Shown: positions 51,459 to 59,377 of the stretch, one piece after another
Layout: each line of letters starts with the position of its first letter
Position numbering within the stretch: position 1 is the stretch's first letter
From: SZUA-265 sp965651905
GTDB lineage: Bacteria; Myxococcota_A; Polyangia; Polyangiales; Polyangiaceae
Assembly (NCBI GenBank): GCA_965651905.1
Contig: CBFGUG010000009.1
Span: forward strand, 96,673-160,672
Direction of reading: 5' to 3'
DNA: 64,000 nucleotides
The notes under the pieces: generated by a model
The model's database searches: none
The model's input: only the letters and a program-made list of their open reading frames with translations
Told to the model about the DNA's origin: nothing
Translations under genes and position numbers: made by a program

Positions 51459-52109
51459 CGTCCGTCTGCGGGGTTGTCGGTACGACCCGAAGTGTCGCCC
51501 GTGTTGAGCGCGAGCGCTTTTCGTCACGGTCGGGATCACCAGTTCGTCGGGTTGGCAGATGAAGCTGTTCGGCGCTCCCTCGATCCGAGCTAACGCGCCC
51601 TCGCGCGCTCGCCCCAAAAGCACGCACCGCACGAGCATTTTCCCGAATTTTTCTGGGATTTCATTCCCTTAGCCAAGACCTCAGCACGCAACACGACAAC
51701 ACTCGCCCAAGAATCGGCGTGAATGAGACAAAATTGGCGAGATAGAACGGTGCCTAGGGTGATCTTCTCGACGATTTAGGCGTGAAGCGACCCTACACTG
51801 GGTTCAGATCTAGACGTTTCAGTCGAGAAAGAACGGTATCAGCGTTCCTTTCACGACAACCTGTGCAGAACCGAACCATCCATTGGGTCACTAGTCGCCA
51901 AAATCGTCTCGATGATGACCCTACCTACCGTTCATTCGCGACTAAATCGTCCTCTATGGAACGCTGAGTACCGTTTCATCTCGCCTAAAACGTTGCGAAG
52001 GCAACGGTAGGAGCGTTCGGAACTCGACAGAAACGTCTGGGCTACGGGCGGCGGAAGTCACGCCCGATTCCAAGCTGCTGCTCCACGACGACATGTCCGC
52101 AGCACGCGC
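51459..52109. other. Low-GC intergenic region with nested inverted repeats
   Basis: About 650 bases with no gene; 51720-52010 has noticeably lower GC than the genes around it. Inverted pairs: GGCGAGAT (51736-51743) with ATCTCGCC (51978-51985), GACGATTTAG (51770-51779) with CTAAATCGTC (51942-51951), and GAACGGT (51745, 51831) with ACCGTTC/T (51927, 51970). A hairpin CGTTGC-GAAG-GCAACG lies at 51991-52006. The pattern suggests a structured RNA or a multi-site operator. It is downstream of both flanking genes (one on each strand). Confidence 0.55.
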
Positions 52110-53759
52110 TCAGCGCAGCCCTTCATCTTCGTACCGCTTGAGCTTGCGATACAGCGTGGCGGAGCCGATCCCCAGCTGTTCGGCCGTCTGCCCCCGGTTT
52201 CCTTCGTTGGCTTGGAGCACCGAGAGAATGTAGTCCCGTTCGACATCGGCGAGAGACCGACCATGTGCGGGATCAAAAGTGATCTCGCGTGCAGTGCGAA
52301 TCTCCTCAGGCAAGTCGTCCGGCTCGACCCGTTCACCCATCGCCACGACCACGGCTCGCTCGACCGCGTTCTCGAGCTCGCGGACGTTGCCTGGCCAACC
52401 GTGGCGCAGGAGCTGATCCGCGGCCCGCGCGGAGAAGCCATCGCAGCGAACCGCTTTGCCCAAGCGACGTGCGGTCTTGTCCAGAAAGAACCGGGCGAGA
52501 GGTAGGATATCGTCCTTGCGCTCACGTAGAGGTGGCACCCGAATCTCGACGACTCGCAGGCGGTAGTAGAGATCCTCGCGAAACCCTTCGCGCCCCACCA
52601 CGGTCCGCAGCTCGCGATTCGTCGCGGCGAGGATCCTCACGTCGATCTTGCGGTTGCGATTGTCCCCAACCCGGCGAACCTCGCGCTCCTGGAGCGCGCG
52701 CAGCAGCTTGACCTGCATCGCCTGGGGCAGCTCGCCAACTTCGTCCAGAAAGAGGGTCCCGCCGTGCGCAGCCTCGAACAAGCCGGCACGGTCCGCAGTT
52801 GCGCCAGTGAACGCGCCCTTCACGTGTCCAAACAGCTCACTCTCCAGCAGCGTTTCCGAGATCGCACCGCAGTTGACGGCAACGAAGGGCCCAGCGGTGC
52901 GTGCCGAGCTCTCGTGGAGGAGTCTGGCGATGCGCTCCTTTCCCACGCCACTTTCCCCCGTGATGAGCACGGTTGAGTCGACGGGTGCCACACGCCGCGC
53001 GAGGTCGACGACTCTCCGCATCGCGGCGCTTTGAAGAACGATTCCGGAGTCGTCCGCCTCGGCCCCCGTGACCTCCGCGATGCGGCGCTTTCGTGAGCGC
53101 AGGCGGGCGTCAGCGCGGCGCAGTCGGGCCGCCACCGAACCGAGCACGTCGTCGACCTGCTCGCGGCGATACCAGGCCGCGTGTTCCTCCGCTGCCTGCC
53201 CCCAATCTTCTCTCGTCTTGCCAACCAGCTCGCAGATGAGGTCACCACGGCCAACGCACTGTCGTTCGACGCACAACACTTCACGGCCGCTCGCACGGCT
53301 CAGATAGCCGCTCGCGAAGCCGCACAGGCTCCAGCAGACGGCTTGCTCTGCGCGCCCGTGGTGCAGCAAGTGTTGCTCGGCCTCGTAGGAGTCGTGCCAG
53401 ATTGACTCCGCGAACGGCTCGGCGGCGTCACGATCCTCCCGTCGTACCAGCTCGAGGCGCATCATTCCCTGAAGGGTGTGCAGCCGTCCCCCAGCGAGTT
53501 GCCACTGGCGCTCGTCGTCCCAGGGGAACTCGTCCCGGAGCGTCTCAGCGAGTCTCCGGCCGTGGGCGTACCCGAACCGAGTCATGATCCCTCGAGTCGC
53601 GTCCATGCCCAGCGAGTGAATCAGCTCGGCGCGCCACAGGCCCAGCGCGACGGCGTCGATGATCAGCGCACGCTGCCCAGCGAAACGGAGCAGTCCACCA
53701 GGGGACTCGGTCTGTAGCAGCTCTCTCAGGTTCAGGTCGTCGACGCGCACGGAAGTCAC
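52110..53759 (-). CDS. XylR_N/V4R sigma-54-dependent transcriptional activator
   Basis: 549 residues. The N-terminal XylR-type domain (about 10-110) and V4R domain (about 115-185) bind the effector; V4R cysteines are C142, C146, C163, C168 and C176. A coiled linker leads to the AAA+ domain (about 235-470) with Walker A GESGVGKE at 268-275, GAFTGA at 315-320 and GGTLFLDEVGEL. The C-terminus is a Fis helix-turn-helix. Relatives (XylR, DmpR, PoxR) sense aromatic compounds through these domains. Divergent from the hydroquinone reductase gene; the shared elements upstream suggest self-linked control of that regulon. Confidence 0.93.
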   Translation of the reverse strand: MTSVRVDDLNLRELLQTESPGGLLRFAGQRALIIDAVALGLWRAELIHSLGMDATRGIMTRFGYAHGRRLAETLRDEFPWDDERQWQLAGGRLHTLQGMMRLELVRREDRDAAEPFAESIWHDSYEAEQHLLHHGRAEQAVCWSLCGFASGYLSRASGREVLCVERQCVGRGDLICELVGKTREDWGQAAEEHAAWYRREQVDDVLGSVAARLRRADARLRSRKRRIAEVTGAEADDSGIVLQSAAMRRVVDLARRVAPVDSTVLITGESGVGKERIARLLHESSARTAGPFVAVNCGAISETLLESELFGHVKGAFTGATADRAGLFEAAHGGTLFLDEVGELPQAMQVKLLRALQEREVRRVGDNRNRKIDVRILAATNRELRTVVGREGFREDLYYRLRVVEIRVPPLRERKDDILPLARFFLDKTARRLGKAVRCDGFSARAADQLLRHGWPGNVRELENAVERAVVVAMGERVEPDDLPEEIRTAREITFDPAHGRSLADVERDYILSVLQANEGNRGQTAEQLGIGSATLYRKLKRYEDEGLR

Positions 53760-53762
53760 CCC

Positions 53763-53798
53763 ATCAATATGATTGATCCGTCGCTATCATTTTGAGTG
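53763..53798. promoter_or_regulatory. Candidate activator-binding site (copy 1)
   Basis: It contains the perfect dyad ATCAAT-ATG-ATTGAT, then CTATCATTTTGAGTG. An almost matching element lies reversed at 54901-54939 (shared TGATTGAT, then 5-6 bp, then CTATC and GTTT/ATTT plus GA-x-TG). It is 107-142 bp upstream of the -24 element at 53905, the normal distance for sigma-54 activators. Confidence 0.55.
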
Positions 53799-53903
53799 CC
53801 TGAGCTCAAGTGAGATACGCGAGGTACACGCAAGCTGCGGGAAACATGCGCTGGAGCGCCTGTAAACGCCCGCAACTAACGTTCAAGACACGCACCCGGT
53901 CAC

Positions 53904-53918
53904 TGGCACAGAAGCTGC
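53904..53918 (+). promoter_or_regulatory. Sigma-54 promoter of the hydroquinone-reductase gene
   Basis: TGGCACAGAAGCTGC has TGGCAC and GG-N10-GC spacing (GG 53905-53906, GC 53917-53918); the -12 part is CTGC rather than TTGC. It is 46 bp before the ATG at 53964. Confidence 0.65.
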
Positions 53919-53963
53919 TCTTCGTCGTGGCGTAGCGATAAGGCACTCATCGAGGAGATAGAC

Positions 53964-54866
53964 ATGGCGAGGATGATTGAAGGCAAGTGGGAAGGCGAGT
54001 GGCGGCCGACGGATGAAGACGGCGATGGGGCGTTTCTGCGCAAGGCGAGCGTGTTCCGCGACCAGCTCCCTCCCGAGCGTCCGACGTCGGGGCGCTACCA
54101 CCTTTTCGTCGCGTGGACCTGCCCGTGGGCGCATCGCACGCTGCTGGCTCGGTCACTCAAGGGGCTGAACGACGTGATCGAGGTCCACTTCGCGAACGAG
54201 CTGACCGACAAGAGCTGGCGCTTCGAGGACCGGGCGATGTCGCCCCACGGCGAGCAGCATCTTTACGACCTCTACTTGCGCGCCGACCCTGAGTACACCG
54301 GGCGGGTAACGGTGCCCGTTCTCTGGGACGAGCAGGAGCAGCGCATCGTGAACAACGAGTCGTCGGAGATCGTGGCGATGTTCGACCGCATTCCGAGCGA
54401 CGCACCGTCCCTGAGGCCGCCGCGACTCGTGGCCAAGATCGATGCGTGGTCCGAGCGAATGTACGGCGCCCTGAACAACGGGGTCTACCGCACGGGCTTC
54501 GCCACGACGCAAGACGCCTACGACGCGGCCGTCTCGGGCGTGTTCGACATGCTCGACGAATTGGAGTCGCACCTCGAGGGGCGTCAATGGCTGGTTGGCG
54601 ACCAGCTCACTGAGGCTGACATCCGGCTGTTCGTGACCGCGTTCCGATTCGACGCCGCGTACGTGCCGCTGTTCCGCACCAACCTCAAGCGCTACTCGGA
54701 CTACCCGAATCTCCGGGCGCACCTCCAGCGGATGTACGCCGTTCCGGGCGTTGCGCAAACCTGCAACCTAAACGCGATGCGCAAGGGCTACGCATCCATC
54801 CGCGCGATCAATCCAACTGGCATCGTCCCCGTTGGGCCACGTCCGCTGCTTCGGGCGGCGGCGTGA
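53964..54866 (+). CDS. Glutathionyl-hydroquinone reductase (Xi-class GST, YqjG/ECM4-like)
   Basis: 300 residues. The catalytic motif is WTCPWAHRT with Cys53, as in YqjG, ECM4 and PcpF; a thioredoxin-fold N-terminal half contains VTVPVLWDEQEQRIVNNESSEI (the glutathione-binding VP and ES residues), and a helical C-terminal half contains GRQWLVGDQLTEADIRLF. The enzyme reduces glutathionyl-(hydro)quinones, releasing glutathione and hydroquinone, and so helps detoxify quinones. An AGGAG site precedes the ATG. The sigma-54 promoter and the V4R activator next to it suggest induction by an aromatic or quinone effector. Confidence 0.92.
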   Translation: MARMIEGKWEGEWRPTDEDGDGAFLRKASVFRDQLPPERPTSGRYHLFVAWTCPWAHRTLLARSLKGLNDVIEVHFANELTDKSWRFEDRAMSPHGEQHLYDLYLRADPEYTGRVTVPVLWDEQEQRIVNNESSEIVAMFDRIPSDAPSLRPPRLVAKIDAWSERMYGALNNGVYRTGFATTQDAYDAAVSGVFDMLDELESHLEGRQWLVGDQLTEADIRLFVTAFRFDAAYVPLFRTNLKRYSDYPNLRAHLQRMYAVPGVAQTCNLNAMRKGYASIRAINPTGIVPVGPRPLLRAAA

Positions 54867-54900
54867 GGCCTCTGGGCGAGCCACGAGGTCAATGAGGATT

Positions 54901-54939
54901 CATTCGAAACGATAGCTACTATCAATCAGTTTGAATGAT
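54901..54939. promoter_or_regulatory. Candidate activator-binding site (copy 2, reversed)
   Basis: On the reverse strand it matches copy 1 (53763-53798): TGATTGAT, then CTATCGTTTCGAATG. It is itself a partial dyad (CATTCGAAAC and GTTTGAATG). It is about 77-115 bp upstream of the -24 element at 55016. Confidence 0.55.
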
Positions 54940-55013
54940 ATGCCGTCTCGGTTCGCTGCCTGGTCTTTTGATAAAATCATTAAATATCGATGCGTTGTGC
55001 TGTGTTCTGGTGG

Positions 55014-55029
55014 TTGGCACAGGTGATGC
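55014..55029 (+). promoter_or_regulatory. Sigma-54 promoter of the YceI gene
   Basis: TTGGCACAGGTGATGC has GG-N10-GC spacing (GG 55016-55017, GC 55028-55029). It gives a leader of about 42 bases before the ATG at 55083. Confidence 0.65.
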
Positions 55030-55082
55030 AATTAGATTGAGCGACGGCGGCATCGAGCCGCCCCCTAACCACAGAGGACATC

Positions 55083-55637
55083 ATGAGTACCGATACTAAC
55101 TGGAACTTCGACCCTACCCACTCGGCCATCAGCTTCACTGTTCGTCACATGGTCTTCGCCAAGGTGCGTGGCCGGTTCGCGAGCTGGAGCGGCAACCTGA
55201 AGCTCGACCCCAAAGCCTTGAGTCAGTCGCAGGTCTCGGTCGAGATTGACGCCGCGAGCATCGACACCGGCGTCGCCGACCGCGACACCCACCTGCGCTC
55301 GCCCGACTTCTTCGATGTGGAGCGCTTTCCGAAGCTGAGCTTCCGCAGTACCCGCGTCGAGGCGCTCAGCGGCGACCGCTACCGCATCCACGGCGAGCTG
55401 ACCATCCGCGACGTCACCCGTGAGGTGGCACTCGAGACCGAATACGCCGGCACCGGCAAGGATCCCTGGGGCAACGAGCGCGCGGCCTTCTCGGCCTCGA
55501 CCTCGGTCAACCGTAAGGACTTCGGTCTGGCCTGGAATCAGGTCCTGGAGACGGGCGGCGTGCTGGTCGGCGACAAGGTCGATATCGAGCTCGACGTGCA
55601 GGCAGTCAGCGACGTCGCATCTCAGGCAGCTCAATAG
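55083..55637 (+). CDS. YceI-family lipid-binding protein
   Basis: 184 residues. It matches the YceI lipocalin-like barrel: NFDPTHSAISFTVRHMVFAKVRG, then FASWSGNLKLDPK, a RDTHLRSPDFFDVERFPKLSF block, GELTIRDVTREVALE and LAWNQVLETGGVLVGDKVDI. The fold binds isoprenoid or quinone-like lipids in a long pocket. There is no signal peptide, so it is cytoplasmic in this organism. First gene of the second sigma-54 unit, followed by a short peptide gene, a DODA-type dioxygenase and a TRIC protein. Confidence 0.9.
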   Translation: MSTDTNWNFDPTHSAISFTVRHMVFAKVRGRFASWSGNLKLDPKALSQSQVSVEIDAASIDTGVADRDTHLRSPDFFDVERFPKLSFRSTRVEALSGDRYRIHGELTIRDVTREVALETEYAGTGKDPWGNERAAFSASTSVNRKDFGLAWNQVLETGGVLVGDKVDIELDVQAVSDVASQAAQ

Positions 55638-55649
55638 GAAGCAAAGGCC

Positions 55650-55790
55650 ATGGAAACGACACTCGCAAAGGTCGGTCCGCTCGGCGCTTCGATGCTTGCG
55701 GTTGCGTCCTTCGGCTCGGGAGCTCTGTCCCTCGACTCGGTGAGCGCAAAAACAGGGGGAAGGTGGTACGCCGTCGAGCAGGCTGCGTGA
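55650..55790 (+). CDS. Short peptide gene of unknown function
   Basis: A 46-residue frame from an ATG with AGGAAGCA upstream, 12 bp after the YceI stop and ending 5 bp before the dioxygenase start. The product is hydrophobic in the middle (GASMLAVASFGSGALSL). The spacing and ribosome site suggest it is translated within the operon, but it could be a decayed gene. No homology is recognised. Confidence 0.35.
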   Translation: METTLAKVGPLGASMLAVASFGSGALSLDSVSAKTGGRWYAVEQAA

Positions 55791-55795
55791 CCAAC

Positions 55796-56728
55796 ATGAA
55801 CACCCGGCGCGATTTTCTGCGAACCCTGGCGGCCGGAGCTCTCGTACTCCCCTTGGGGTGCCAGCGCTCCGGCACCAGGGACCTGCGGACCGAGGAGACG
55901 ATGATGAAGAGCTCAGTCGAACAAGGAGGACACGATGGGAGCCGGATGCCGGTCCTCTTCGTCGGGCACGGTTCGCCGATGAACGTCATCGAAGACAACC
56001 GCTGGAGCCGAGGTTTCGCGGCCCTTCAGGGTGAGGTTCCGCGACCGCGAGCCATCCTCGCGATCTCGGCGCACTGGTTCGTCGATGGCACGTACCTGAC
56101 CGGTGACGCCAACCCTCGGACGATTCATGACTTCTCCGGTTTTCCGCGCGCGCTCTACGCGATCGACTATCCGGCGAAAGGCCACGTCGACCTGGCCAAG
56201 CGGGTCCGTGGCATGCTGGGGGAGGAACAAGCCTCCATGCGCACAGACTGGGGCCTCGACCACGGCACTTGGAGTGTCCTGAGGTGGATGTATCCCAACG
56301 CGGACATTCCTGTCATCCAGCTCAGCATCAACCGCCACCTCGACGTTCGTCGTCACTATGAGCTCGCGCGATCGCTTGCGGGCTTGCGCGATGAAGGGAT
56401 TCTCATCCTCGGTAGCGGCAACATCGTTCACAACCTTCGCGATGCTTTCGGACGCATGCAGACCGCGAACACCGAGACGCCGCCCTGGGCTCGAAGCTTC
56501 GATGCGAGGGTCGCCGAAGCACTAATCCAGCGCGACACCAAGGCACTCCTTGCGGCGTGGCCAGACACCGATCACGGCCGCATGGCGCACCCAACCCCCG
56601 ATCACTGGCTGCCGCTGATCTATGCCTACGCAAGCACAGACGAACGCGACGCGGTTCGGTTTCCGGCCGAAGGCTTCGACCTCGGCTCGATCTCGATGCG
56701 CAACGTCGCATTCGGAGATGCTCGATAG
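55796..56728 (+). CDS. 4,5-DOPA-extradiol-type dioxygenase (YgiD/LigB family), exported
   Basis: 310 residues from the ATG at 55796. It begins with a twin-arginine-like signal (RRDFLRTLAAGALVLPLGC, possibly lipidated), unusual since most family members are cytoplasmic. The catalytic domain has the zinc/iron histidines H58 (GHGSP), H93 (SAHWF), H212 (GNIVHNL) and the His in TPDHWLPLIYA, and the helper DHGTWS at 156. Family members open catechol-like rings or have related dioxygenase activity. Placed behind YceI under the same sigma-54 promoter, it fits an aromatic/quinone response. Confidence 0.88.
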   Translation: MNTRRDFLRTLAAGALVLPLGCQRSGTRDLRTEETMMKSSVEQGGHDGSRMPVLFVGHGSPMNVIEDNRWSRGFAALQGEVPRPRAILAISAHWFVDGTYLTGDANPRTIHDFSGFPRALYAIDYPAKGHVDLAKRVRGMLGEEQASMRTDWGLDHGTWSVLRWMYPNADIPVIQLSINRHLDVRRHYELARSLAGLRDEGILILGSGNIVHNLRDAFGRMQTANTETPPWARSFDARVAEALIQRDTKALLAAWPDTDHGRMAHPTPDHWLPLIYAYASTDERDAVRFPAEGFDLGSISMRNVAFGDAR

Positions 56729-56740
56729 GACCTGAGCGCG

Positions 56741-57361
56741 ATGCTCGAGATTCAAGAGCAACCGCTGCTTGCCCTCGACTATCTCGGCATCGCCGTGTTC
56801 GCCGTTTCGGGGGCACTCGTCGCGGCACAGAAGAGGCAGAACTTGGTGACCTTTGCCTTCTTCGCTGCAGCGACGGGTTTGGGGGGCGGCACGCTCCGCG
56901 ACCTGTTGATCGGCGCGCCCGTGTTCTGGGTCAGCCACAATATCTCGCTCTTGGTATGTCTCGCGGCGGCACTTGGGGTTTGGTTTCTCGCGCGCGCTCC
57001 CGCGGCTCCCAAGGCACTGCTGTGGTTTGATGCGGTTGGACTCGCCGCATACGCAGTGTACGGGACGGATAAGGCACTCCAGCACGGAATCGCTCCCGTA
57101 CCCGCTAGTGCGATGGGCATCATGACGGCGTGTGCCGGTGGCATCATCCGGGATGTATTGGCCGAGCAACCATCGATCCTGTTGCGGGCGGAAGTCTACG
57201 TGGCCGCCGCCGCGCTATCCGCCGGGCTCTTCGCAGCGTTGGCGCAGCTCAATCTGCCAACGTTCGCGGCGGCAGCAATCGCTGGTACTCTTGGATTCAC
57301 GTTGCGCGGCGTGGCTATTCGCCGTGGGCTCCGGCTTCCGAGCTTCGGGGGACGCGGGTAG
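56741..57361 (+). CDS. TRIC-type cation channel family protein (YicG/UPF0126)
   Basis: 206 residues with about seven transmembrane helices. Two copies of the family repeat are seen, each carrying the G-G-G/I-x-x-R-D motif: GLGGGTLRDLL and ACAGGIIRDVL. Prokaryotic TRIC homologues form cation (K+) channels. It follows the dioxygenase gene by 12 bp and so probably belongs to the same operon, though its link to aromatic stress is inferred only from position. Confidence 0.88.
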   Translation: MLEIQEQPLLALDYLGIAVFAVSGALVAAQKRQNLVTFAFFAAATGLGGGTLRDLLIGAPVFWVSHNISLLVCLAAALGVWFLARAPAAPKALLWFDAVGLAAYAVYGTDKALQHGIAPVPASAMGIMTACAGGIIRDVLAEQPSILLRAEVYVAAAALSAGLFAALAQLNLPTFAAAAIAGTLGFTLRGVAIRRGLRLPSFGGRG

Positions 57362-57468
57362 AATCCGCGCGGCGTAGATCCCGGGCGCGACGGACCTGCG
57401 TACCTCCGCTGGTGGACCCGGTCTCCCCGCACGTTGGTCGAGCCAGCAGACGCAACCGGATCCAGCGC

Positions 57469-58236
57469 TCACTCTTTCCTACGCACGCGACGTCGCGTGC
57501 GTTCGTGGACGCTTTCGAACAGCTTGATCAGCTGTGGCTCGTCGCGAAAAAAGTAACGCGCGGCACGTCGTACGTCGCGCATGCGTGTGAGCAGCAACGA
57601 TAGCAGTCGGTTGCGCAGGGCGACGCTGCGTTCGGGTGAGTCGTTCGTCAACTGGTTCGCGGAGTGCTGTCGCAACGCTTGGGCAGTGCTCCGCGCCTGC
57701 TCGAGGAGCGCGAGGTCGAGGTTGCTCTCTTGCGCGACGCGCTGGCGGTGGTCGTGGATCAGATCGGTGTAAGCCTCGAGCGCGAGTGCCAGCGCGTCGT
57801 GGGACAACGATCCGGAAAACTCTCGCTCCAGGCGCCGCGTTTGCGCGTGGGCGTCGGACCCGACGTCATCGCCGAAGATGAACGACAGCGTACTGCGCAT
57901 CTCACCGAGTAGGTGCTGACCCGCATCGACCGGAGCTCGCGTCGGTCGAGGTTGCGCCTTCGAACGGGACGCCTGCACGCTGGCGATCACCAGCGCCAGT
58001 TCGCGGATCTCCTCACCCAAGTCTCGATGGATTCGCTCACTCTCCCCCAGGCTGAAACAAGGTCGCTGGGGTTCTCTGGAGGACACGGCCCAGTGCGCGT
58101 CGAAGTGAGCCGCCAGATCGATGGCCTCGCCGAGCAGGCTCGCGAGCGGCATTCCGATCTTGGCCTCTGCCTGCTGCTCGGCGGCGCCGATCCATTTGCG
58201 CTCGAGCGCTTCCCGATGGGCTCCAGGCCTTTCCAC
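57469..58236 (-). CDS. Helical protein of unknown function
   Basis: 255 residues from a GTG at 58236. It is almost entirely predicted helical, rich in Arg/Glu/Ala/Leu, with no Cys clusters or membrane helix. The C-terminal part RNRLLSLLLTRMRDVRRAARYFFRDEP then a basic tail looks like a conserved segment I have seen in hypothetical myxobacterial proteins, but I cannot name the family. A short run of 21-bp direct repeats lies just upstream. Convergent with the TRIC gene. Confidence 0.6.
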   Translation of the reverse strand: MERPGAHREALERKWIGAAEQQAEAKIGMPLASLLGEAIDLAAHFDAHWAVSSREPQRPCFSLGESERIHRDLGEEIRELALVIASVQASRSKAQPRPTRAPVDAGQHLLGEMRSTLSFIFGDDVGSDAHAQTRRLEREFSGSLSHDALALALEAYTDLIHDHRQRVAQESNLDLALLEQARSTAQALRQHSANQLTNDSPERSVALRNRLLSLLLTRMRDVRRAARYFFRDEPQLIKLFESVHERTRRRVRRKE

Positions 58237-58260
58237 CCGATGGATCGAGACAGGTCATGC

Positions 58261-58380
58261 GCCTGGAGTACAGATCTATCGCCTGGAATACTGTAATTAG
58301 TGCCTGGAATACAGAGATTGTCGCCTGGAATGCAGTGAATATCGCCTGGAACAAAAGAGACAGGCTGGAGTAGCAGGCTT
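58261..58380 (-). repeat. 21-bp tandem repeats (five to six units)
   Basis: Units start at about 58261, 58281, 58302, 58323 and 58344, each beginning GCCTGGA and containing ACAG or a variant, followed by a shorter degenerate unit. On the minus strand the same repeat can encode a heptad-like peptide (F-Q-A every seven residues), but in a different frame from the gene downstream, so an operator array or a leader peptide are both possible. Confidence 0.7.
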
Positions 58381-58414
58381 TTCCTCTGGGCCTGAGGATC
58401 AACCGGCCAAGAGG

Positions 58415-58515
58415 TCAGGCGGCCGGCGGCGGCTCCTCAAAACACGGCAGCTCGTCGCCAGTCTCGTCCCGTGGCCGTTTGGAAGCCAACGAAGATGTGC
58501 CGTGCGGGTCGCCCA
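58415..58515 (-). pseudogene. Frameshifted C-terminal fragment of a GFA-family protein
   Basis: Two frames together match the C-terminus of the intact GFA protein at 60727-61140. One frame gives GRPARHIFVG and the next gives DELPCFEEPPP, compared with RPERHIFVGS and DALPCFEEAPP there. A single base change would join them. No start or N-terminal Cys motifs are seen, so it is a relic. Confidence 0.5.
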
Positions 58516-58884
58516 CTGCGGGCAACGCGACAGCGCCCGTGGGGTAGCTCAGGTGTGGGCCCCAGGTGAGTTCCTCGACACGCGTCCCGACCACGGTGGA
58601 TGGATGGTAGCGAGCGATGGTCGACGATCCTCCGAGCGCACTCAGGGAGCCCAACTCACGTAGGCAATCTGACCGAGTGGACGTCATTCTGACTGAACGG
58701 CGGCGCTGGCGTGGCCGCCAGAAGCTACCTGGCGTTGGAACCCGCTCTCTTCGCCTTGGCGCGAAAGATGCTTACCAAGTGAGGACCGTCGTGGACGAGG
58801 CAAAGCCCGCGACCTAGAGGCGCGTTTGTAGTGAACACGTCGGCGACGATGAAATCCACAACTGAAGATGGGTAGGGAAAAACT

Positions 58885-59073
58885 ATGACCACTGTTACCG
58901 ACGAGGAAGTCCGAGATTCCGTCCTGGAGATCCAGCGCAGTCGCAAGTTGAGAATGATCGTCGTTCTCTTTGGCTTCTTGGTAGTGGCCGCCGTAGGTGC
59001 GGGCGCTGTTCTGCTCGCGTACGACGATGCACCGGACGCCGCGACAACGCCAAGTGCGGGCGCCGAAGAGTAG
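58885..59073 (+). CDS. Small single-span membrane protein
   Basis: 62 residues, ATG with AGGGA upstream. A short charged N-terminus (TDEEVRDSVLEIQRSRK) precedes one transmembrane helix (about 24-45, MIVVLFGFLVVAAVGAGAVLLAY), then an Asp/Ala/Pro/Glu tail. No family is recognised. Probably real because of start, length and consistent codon use. Confidence 0.55.
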   Translation: MTTVTDEEVRDSVLEIQRSRKLRMIVVLFGFLVVAAVGAGAVLLAYDDAPDAATTPSAGAEE

Positions 59074-59377
59074 GTTGACTCGAGCGTTCAGCCTTCGCGT
59101 TGCAGGATGCGTGGCCGTGCGTAGCCTGATCGAACTCGGCCAGTAACCTCGAACCCGACGACGCTACTACGGCATGGGCAGCCGCCCTTGTCAGTTCAGT
59201 CGCTACCTCGGCAATTGTGCCCCAACGCCGCAATCATGCCGCGGCGTCGCGATCGTGGACCGTATCCATCAGCAAGCGATGGCCAGTCTCGAACGGCAAT
59301 CGGCCGCTAGGCACTCGCGGGCACGGTTCATGCTTGATCGTACCTCGCGTCTACGCTGTCCAACTCCGAGTTCCGTC
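59074..59377. other. Intergenic region without recognised gene
   Basis: About 300 bases. The downstream gene's frame extends into it, but that extension lacks the start features and homology, so I place the start at 59378. No other feature seen. Confidence 0.4.

Larger units (their letters stand above)
58237..58884. other. Intergenic region with tandem repeats and a GFA relic
   Basis: About 650 bases containing the 21-bp repeats (58261-58380) and a frameshifted GFA-domain fragment (58415-58515), with the remainder unassigned. Listed so that the gap is explained. Confidence 0.5.

Noticed and set aside
58261..58380. 21-bp tandem repeats as a CRISPR array
   Set aside because: Units are contiguous without spacers and are too short; no cas genes are seen.
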